Origin: Solanum dulcamara
Lineage: Eukaryota; Streptophyta; Magnoliopsida; Solanales; Solanaceae
Reading direction: 5' to 3'
Assembly: GCF_947179165.1 (NCBI RefSeq)
Contig: NC_077246.1
Coordinates: 71,954,421-72,018,420, forward strand
Length of the DNA: 64,000 nucleotides
This document shows, piece after piece, positions 57,801-64,000 of this stretch. Position 1 is the first letter of the stretch. Every line of letters starts with the position of its first letter. Made by a program: the position numbers and the translations under genes. The notes beneath the pieces were generated by a model. It did not search any database. It worked only from the letters and a program-made list of their open reading frames with translations, and was not told the origin of the DNA.

Positions 57801-59920
57801 ACTAGTTAATGGACCTCGACTCGAGTTTTCGCTGTATAGGATTAAGTGAGATGACAAAAGCTAAAGCCATAAATATTCATACAATTTTTGTGGATTTTAC
57901 TATTTCTCATGATAAAAAAATAAAGATCAATAATTGAGACAGATGAATTTGAATTTAATAAATGTTTATTTGTAGTTCTTAGCGATGAGCTTCTATATAT
58001 AAGTATCGAAATTATTAAGTTCAATGTTCATAAGACGAGTTTTATTTTTAAATTGTTGTTATTGTTATTATTATTATTATTCATATTTATCATTGCTAAC
58101 ATTTTTTACTAAGTGTCTTTACAGGTGTCCAGAGTTTTCACCCAGAGAAGCTATTCGAATTAAATTCGAGTAATATTTTTAATTTATTATTGTGTATATT
58201 ATTGACGTTAGACAAGTATTAGGTCGTTTCTTATATATTGTTTTACTTTATTCTTATGTATATTTCATGTTTATTATACTTGTTATATTAAAAAAAAAAA
58301 GTTCAATTGAACCTAACTTTGTAGCTGGAAATAAGATTTACCGGTAATGTTTCTTAAAAACAATTCGTAAGTAGGTTTTTGAAATGAGCTTTATATAATT
58401 ATAAGTTACATCTGTCGTACTGGCAATCGATATTATCCAACCCTAAATTATTCTTTATTGTTATAGTGAAAGAATAAAAATAAAAATAAAAGTACTTACC
58501 CTCTCCTTGATTCTAGAAGCCTTTTCTCCAGTAGATTATCAATTCCTTTGTAACTTATTCCAGAAATATGTCCTGTTGGATTTGTTAGGGTAAGTTGAAC
58601 AATGCCATTATCTATTACCACCTGATGATAATAATAATAATATCATAATATATAAGTCACCAATCACATATCATCACTTGTAATTAAATAATTACAATAA
58701 TTATATATTTAGTGTAATCTCACAAGTGAGATCTCGAAAAGATACTTAATTAAGATATAGTCACACCTTATTCCTACTTTAAAGAATAAAAAGGTTATTT
58801 TCGATATATCCTCAACTCAAAAGAGAAGTTATTCAAATTAAGAAGGATTAAAAAGAAGAAAATCATGACAGCAAAATATGAATTGAAATAAGCAAAATAA
58901 TTTAAAGCAGTAAATAGTAAAAGCACATTGAAGAATAAAGAAACTATGCAACACGTGTAAACAATCAGATTTATTAAATATATTTATCCTAGTTGTAATT
59001 ATTAGATGAATAATTTGGTTCATGAATTGGTAAACTATATATTCGATGAAACAATTAAAACATAAGGTTAAATAATCAAAAATTGAACGTTGGACAATTT
59101 TTGTCGCTAAAATACAAAACAGAATAACAACATATTATTTTAAAAAGTATGCTAATTACGAGTTATTTAGCAATAGAATAACGATAAATTTAGTAACGAA
59201 TTCCAATTTGTTAATGGTGATTCAAGTAAATAAAAGTGATTATGGGACTTTACATAGTGATTTGAGATCTGTAGTGTGACTGGAGGAGAATGCATCATCC
59301 AATGTTGATTTACTGGAGTATGCCTGTAATAATTAGACAAATAAAAAAAATTAGATATATAAATCATCAACAATATATGTTTGAATAAAGGTCGTTTATT
59401 TCAATTTACATTCGTGTAAATGGGACACAATGATCGAGTATGGAGTGGTTTGATCTAATAGGGGATCAAACCATTATATATCTCAATATTATTGGAATTG
59501 ATCTCTTAGGTATATATTGTGCATAATAATAATGAGACCGTAGGGAAAAAAAAGTTTTAAGTTTAATTGATCATGTTATAGTATGCATTCAATAACGTAT
59601 AATAAATTTGAGTAAGTATTATCAACACGTAGAGGCGGATCCAAAAATTTTAATTGTTTATGGTTATGTACTACAACGCCTTTATTCTTCTTCTTTTTTG
59701 TAGGATTGTGAATAAGTTAACTATTTTCGAAAGACCATCAACTCAATATAAGTATCACATATACTAACAGTATGTAAAAGAACATGCATTAGCTATCAGT
59801 ATCGTCGTACCTCACATGATGCATCGTCCTCGAACTAGTAACAATCGAGAAAAGTTGTATTATAATTGTAAACCAAAATAAAATTTGTCGATGTAGTCTC
59901 TCTCCTTTCATCTTTCCCAT
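51857..59920 (-). CDS. Rhamnogalacturonate lyase (PL4 family), complete
   Basis: Sixteen exons, transcript order: 59811-59920, 59254-59323, 58500-58621, 57711-57764, 57526-57642, 56244-56363, 55243-55378, 54977-55147, 54748-54900, 54357-54463, 54147-54237, 53728-53869, 53346-53502, 52803-52919, 52213-52339, 51857-52093. All phases fit and yield 676 residues. It starts with a secretory signal (hydrophobic about 13-29). The catalytic beta-sandwich runs from about residue 61 ([20 protein letters not shown]) through [14 protein letters not shown] to about 350. Next is an FnIII-like domain (about 377-470, including [20 protein letters not shown]). The C-terminal jelly roll has [27 protein letters not shown] and YDYIRLEGPPQ. 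It cleaves the rhamnogalacturonan I backbone of pectin by beta-elimination in the cell wall. Introns carry several transposons and tandem repeats. A paralogue lies immediately upstream, at 62375-63676. Confidence 0.94.
52430..52570 (-). mobile_element. TS-type SINE in lyase intron 14
   Basis: On the minus strand it reads 'gtgacctaaagttcacagg', 'gaaaatagcctcttgcaga' and 'atgtagggtaagactgca', the TS SINE B-box region and body. It is one of two SINE-like copies in the same 463-bp intron, so most of the intron is transposon-derived. Confidence 0.75.
52640..52765 (-). mobile_element. Second SINE-like copy in lyase intron 14
   Basis: Minus-strand text 'gagcaactgtaaagttttc', 'tccatgtgacttataaagt' and 'cacggattcgagtcgtg' is the 5' half of the same tRNA-derived family. 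It ends near 'gccgtttgagcac'. Confidence 0.65.
53530..53700 (+). mobile_element. TS-type SINE in lyase intron 12
   Basis: Plus-strand text 'ccgtgtgatatataggtcac', 'ggattcaaggagtgg', 'aaggcagattgtctacaat' and 'ttatgcactaaactgccc' follows the TS SINE from the B-box region to the 3' body. It occupies nearly all of the 225-bp intron (53503-53727), antisense to the lyase gene. Confidence 0.75.
55450..56165. repeat. About 180-bp tandem repeat, four units
   Basis: Units begin 'taattaagtggac' with the shared core at 55464, 55673, 55845 and 56024 (spacings 209, 172, 179). They share 'gtcactaagatctctaaac', 'tatttcagtttaaattgtg' and 'aactcgatattaaagagta'. The array fills most of lyase intron 6 (55379-56243). 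It lies inside a transcribed gene. Confidence 0.9.
56383..56966. mobile_element. Mutator-like foldback MITE, 584 bp, 9-bp TSD
   Basis: It starts GAGAAAATGA and ends TCATTTTCTC (perfect inverse), flanked by the 9-bp direct repeat TAATATTGT at 56374-56382 and 56967-56975. The terminal inverted repeats extend for more than 200 bp with mismatches ('aatatatttcacttgattg' against 'caatcaaatgaaatatatt'). The right arm contains an extra tandem copy of part of the arm. A 9-bp duplication with long inverted arms indicates a non-autonomous Mutator element. It lies in lyase intron 5. Confidence 0.92.
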
Positions 59921-61189
59921 TATAAGACACTGCAAGAGAACAAACTATCAACATTAAAGACGATGAATATATAATTAAGTAAAAAAAAAAGTATACTAAC
60001 AAGTCACACAATGAATCGAAATAGTTAAATATTCTAAACTCAATTCAATACTCCCTCTATTCACTTTTACTTGGCCACCTCATTTTTACCTTAGAGAAAT
60101 CCAATTTGAAGTTGATCTTGAGGATATAATTAACTAATGAGTGGAAATTATGAAAGTTTTTAGGTTTAGATAATATAATATATAGTAGTTGAAATCAATA
60201 AGAAAACGTAGTTCAACTCCTAGGTGTTTAGTGGTTGTGAACCTCTAATTAGTTGAAGTATTTCATTAAGACTAGAACATTGATTAGGGTATTTAATTAC
60301 CTTGATAATTGACATGGCCAAAAACGTATCTACTCAAAATACATCAAAAACCAACCTAAAAAAAAGGGAAAAAACACTTCTATCTCAAAAAAAGAAACTA
60401 TTTACAAACAGCTATTCATTTACTTTCATACCCCTATTTTTATAGCTAATTCACATTTAGTGGTTCAGTGAATAGAACAATAGGGCAGACAGGTAAATAA
60501 TTTGGATCTTAGATCTAACTCGGATAAATAGTTTGGATTAGGTCTAATTTGAATAAATATTTTATCTAATGGGTCCAATTTGTTTAATTTTTCCAAAAAA
60601 AATAAAGGAAGAAACATGGTTTGTCAAGGTTGCGTTTTTTCGAAGATTTTTTTTTTAAGAGTATGAAAAAAATCAAAATATTAAACCTACCTGCATTTTA
60701 TATGGCGATTTAATTATCTGAGTGTGCATTTTATAATTATGTAATTTAATGTTGGTCTTTTCCAAAAAAAAAAAAAGACCTCACTGAGATTTTACGTAAA
60801 TAAATATTTGTGCTAAAATTAAATATTATTGAGACCACTCCTACAAGGATACAACAAAGTTGGTCAAGGAAAATTAGACGATTTTTTTTTGGAGAACTAA
60901 ATATAAGAATTCAATTTTAATACTTTAAATAATTATAATATGGAAGTCAAACTACAAGTCTAAAATTTATTAAAGTAGGAATAATTTCTTCCTTTGTTTG
61001 CCAATCCAATATCCTCTTTCCAATTATCTTGTACCAAATAATTAACAAACTTTGAACCATTCATGAGGCATATGATTTGATAAATAAACTCACCAATATA
61101 TGACTAACTAAACGATTACTAGTGATTCTGACTTCATATTAGTGAGTTGATCATCGTCAAACCTCCTTCACTTCATTTCGTACAGATTA

Positions 61190-61438
61190 TTCCCTTTATC
61201 TCAAATTATATGGCACATTTTGAATTTCGAAAGTCAAACAGTTTTAGTTTGAACGTGAATTCGAACATAAGATCTTCAAGTTTTTAGAAATAAAATTTAT
61301 ATATTTGAAAATTACGTGAAAATATTACAAGTCACAACAGTTAACAATTAAAAATATTTAAAAGGTATATGAAAAAATTATTGTCAAAGATAAACTTGTT
61401 CGAATCTCGAAAAGTGCTACATAAATTGGGACGGAGAA
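61190..61438. mobile_element. Stowaway-like MITE, degraded
   Basis: Left end 'ttccctttatctcaaatta' plus 'tatggcacatttt' is matched by the inverted right end 'ttctccgtcccaatttatg' plus 'tagcacttttc', the wording of a very common plant MITE. Ends are too eroded to define the target duplication. Confidence 0.6.
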
Positions 61439-61984
61439 ATATTATTTTGATCCTTGTGACATATATACACAGATACATACTAGTTTACAATTGATGAGAT
61501 ACAATCAAAAAATGTTTATGCATCTTTAAAATAAAAAGAAGAAAGAACAATTGCAAGAAACATACCTCGAGGAGTTTTATGTATGTGGTTAGAGGGAAGG
61601 TCTTTTAATATATTAATTAAAGAGATGGTGTTTAAATATTTATAAAAATTTGATAGAATCCTCTTTTAACCCAAAAGTCTCAATGTTTTATTTTGGTGAA
61701 AAAGATTAGCAAATATTGTTAGATAAAAGATTGGAATACAAACTTTGTCCATATATAGAAAAAGTGTCCGTCAAATTTTTTATTTTAAATAATTTTGGTT
61801 TTGAAATTTTAAAAAGTTAACCTAAGTAATACAAATTGGTAAAAGAATTCTAAACCTAAAGTGATACTAATTATTGCTTAATCCTAAAGTTAACCCTAAA
61901 GATAGTTATAAAGAATGCAAAATTAAATGGAGAATTTTCGTATATAGCCACTCCAAAGTATCTTAATTATGCTTCATAGTTATA

Positions 61985-62225
61985 GTTTATTCACGCAATA
62001 TTTGTATATATTTGTATAATTCGCTATACAATTAATAATTTTTGTATAACGTTTGTATATTTCACTATACAATTCATGCACAACGTTTGTATAATTCGCT
62101 ATATAATTTGTAGTGTTTATATATTTCGTTATACAATTCGATCCGCGCACAGCGTTTGTATAAATCGCGCGAATTATACAAAACTCAACTATATAATCGC
62201 GCGAATTATACAAAACTCAAATTGT
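61985..62225. repeat. Imperfect tandem repeat of 'gtataattcgctatacaatt'
   Basis: About six diverged units of roughly 28-40 bp, each a near-palindrome around 'attcgctatacaatt'. They are followed by two copies of 'cgcgcgaattatacaaaact' starting about 30 bp apart. The GC-rich CGCGCG in an AT-rich setting stands out. It lies just downstream of the second lyase copy. Confidence 0.75.
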
Positions 62226-62374
62226 AATTACAGCTAGATGTTTGCCGCGATCCATAATTAATTCAAACTATAGCTATGTTAGCTAATTAACTAGTATATG
62301 CTTACTTATCCGCATAATTTTTCCAAATTAAAATTACAATTGCAAGATATAAATAAATTAACAACTACAAATAT

Positions 62375-63676
62375 TTAATCATTTGTAGGAGGTCCTTCGA
62401 GACGAATATAATCATACATGAGTCCACTCCAAGAGCTCGAACCTCTACTTTGTTTAAGAAATATAACATTAGTTCCAATGGAGAGAAGATGACTAGGTAC
62501 ATCTATACAATACATCGAATACAATCCATGAATTCCATGTCTTGCAATCGCATTATCCCTGCCTATCGACCCTGTTGTAAAATGAGGAGCATGCTCTGCA
62601 TTTTGATCGTTTATTCGAATCTATAAAAATTGAAATACGCAGTTAATTAATCGGAAAAAAATATAATGTATATATATATATATATGAGGATATACTAGTT
62701 GTACAAATTAAGAATAATGTAAAAAATTGTTTAGTCCATACTTGTAATTCAGCTTCATTTGTTGAGGCTAATGCTAGTTGAAGAGTATAATTTGAGGAAT
62801 CCTTTACTTCTTGAAGATCAAACACAATTTTCCATGTAGTTGGTATATATGCTTTGTCTCCATCATCCCTGTTTGGAAAAAAGAATAAGAATCGGGTACG
62901 CAGTATAATATTACATGTGAGGTCTGGGGAGGGCATACATATTTTACCCTACCTTACAATGGTAGGAAGACTCCTCGACTCGAGAAGAGATGAAAAAGAA
63001 GCAATAATAACGTAACAAATAGTAACATAAGCAAGATAATAAGATAAATGAAGCGAAAGAAACAATCAGATAGTACTAAAGATCTAAAAATAACCACCTT
63101 AAAAATAATACTAATACTACTAATAAGGAAAAGAAATACGCTCGGCAACCTACTAAGCCTCTACCCTAATACTTGACCTCCACACCCTCCTATCAAAAAT
63201 CATGTCATGAGTAATTCCAGGTAAGTACAGCTCATTGTAAGTAGATTAATTAGTAATACTACTAAACACACGTTAATTTCTGAACGGATTAATGTTCAAG
63301 GAATATCCATCAGAATTTGGCTCGTCAGAAGCATTTCCACTGAAATTTCATATTTTTAACGGTATTCTGACGGAGATCGAACGTTCGTTTGAAAGTGACT
63401 ATTTTTGTAGTAGTGTAACTTTCAGAATAGGGCAGACAACCTACTATGACAAATCAAATTATCTATGTAATTTAAAATTTATTTATACTGTCAGTGTATA
63501 AAATGCAAATAAACAAGCTAAAGAGCATAGGATGTTTGTGAACATACTTGTAAATATATCTATTCACATGAGCAAAGAACCAATCTGTTTGACAATTGCT
63601 TGATCCAACAGTGTAGACTAAATCATCATTAGGGTATATTTCTGTATAACGATCCCATAATCCATATTGCCTAAAC
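62375..63676 (-). CDS. Rhamnogalacturonate lyase paralogue, 3' end only
   Basis: The last three exons are visible: 63548-63676, 62742-62868 and 62375-62620. They encode [66 protein letters not shown] and YDYIRLEGPPTND. They correspond to exons 14-16 of the neighbouring complete gene with the same intron positions. Sizes are 129/127/246 nt against 117/127/237. The first is longer because its donor lies 12 nt further on, adding residues around YIYK. The rest of the gene continues past the right edge. Same strand, same family and adjacency indicate tandem duplication, but the proteins have clearly diverged. I see no stop or frameshift in the visible part. Confidence 0.92.
62925..63235 (-). mobile_element. 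TTG-tailed retroelement / LINE fragment, antisense
   Basis: Minus-strand text includes 'ggtagggtaaaatatgtat', 'gccctccccagacctcac' and 'cgagtcgaggagtcttcc', matching the 3' end family seen at 4440-4790. The right part ('caccctcctatcaaaaatc') matches the LINE relic at 25636-25905, which suggests that both belong to one LINE family. It lies in the penultimate intron of the second lyase. Confidence 0.65.
63245..63420. mobile_element. Possible CACTA-type transposon end
   Basis: The sequence ending 'atttttgtagtagtgtaac' reads CACTACTACAAAAAT on the other strand, like the terminus of CACTA elements. Next to it is subterminal-type text ('attctgacggagatcgaac', 'cgtcagaagcatttccac'). Only one end is convincing, so this is a tentative relic. 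Confidence 0.4.
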
Positions 63677-64000
63677 CTGGAAAAAAATTTAGATAATTTC
63701 ATGAATGGTCACTCAACTTTTATTTATTAGATCAAATTTGATAAACTATCCAATCTTTTATAACAAAAGAATCACTCAATTCTGCCTAAGTATCACAAAA
63801 GTCTTTAAACAATTTTTCTTTTGTAATTAAAACAATTATTCAACTCCATCTAAGTATCATATAATAACTTTATATGATATGTAATCGAAGTTGAATGACT
63901 TTATTGTTACAAGAATAGTACTATAGTGACTTTTGCGGTACTTAGATAAAATTGAGTGATTTTTTCATTACCAAAAATAAATATAGTGCATAATGAAATT

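Larger units (their letters stand above)
59921..62374. other. Spacer between the two tandem lyase genes
   Basis: It contains the promoter and leader of the complete lyase next to 59920 and, at the far end, the 3' untranslated region of the second copy. A one-ended Stowaway-like sequence ('actccctctattcactttt') starts near 60051. A MITE lies at about 61190-61438, and short tandem repeats at 61985-62225. I see no other gene. Confidence 0.55.

Noticed and set aside
1..64000. An undescribed multi-gene system or biosynthetic cluster
   Set aside because: The genes belong to unrelated, well-known plant families with no shared pathway; only the lyase pair is a true cluster.

Overview
The window is a strongly AT-rich stretch of a plant nuclear genome, almost certainly from Solanum or a close relative. 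I place it in Solanaceae from its repeats: TS-type and SolS-like tRNA-derived SINEs, a TTG-tailed retroelement 3' end, the 'gcggagccag' dispersed repeat and Stowaway-type elements. The protein-coding genes have ordinary dicot intron-exon structures. I rebuilt them by hand from splice sites, reading-frame phase and family knowledge; no database search was possible. I see no rRNA, CRISPR, operon or prokaryotic feature.

Layout from left to right. (1) A minus-strand 3-hydroxyacyl-CoA dehydratase of the PASTICCINO2 type (1995-9668, 9 exons, 221 aa) has one 5.2 kb intron enlarged by nested transposons. It also has a 19-nt micro-exon and a probable GC-AG intron. (2) A NET2-type NAB/coiled-coil actin-binding protein lies divergently (11853-15567, 905 aa), behind a leader with a 17-bp inverted repeat and a bare ATG-TGA. 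(3) A small four-helix membrane protein follows on the minus strand (16195-16638). (4) Mitochondrial ribosomal protein mL43 is on the plus strand (18921-21212, 119 aa). (5) An LRR receptor-like protein lies on the minus strand (22002-32048, 9 exons). (6) After a transposon-rich gap with a tRNA-Ala relic comes a class VI receptor-like cytoplasmic kinase (35216-39220, minus). (7) A 1.2 kb minisatellite and a broken PPR4 fragment precede an intact single-exon P-class PPR gene (44541-47213, minus). (8) An HVA22-family ER-shaping protein is on the plus strand (49018-50748). (9) A complete 16-exon rhamnogalacturonate lyase lies on the minus strand (51857-59920, 676 aa). The last three exons of a second lyase copy begin at 62375 and run off the right edge, so this is a tandem pair.

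The genes do not form one pathway. They are single-function plant loci: lipid elongation, pollen/actin membrane contact, organelle translation and RNA processing, surface receptor, ROP-associated kinase, ER shaping, and pectin remodelling. I found no convincing undescribed biological system. The most interesting observations are structural: short pieces of exons duplicated into adjacent introns in two genes, transposons with readable target-site duplications, repeat-derived sequence that appears to supply a splice acceptor and N-terminal codons, small upstream ORFs, and several unusual tandem arrays.
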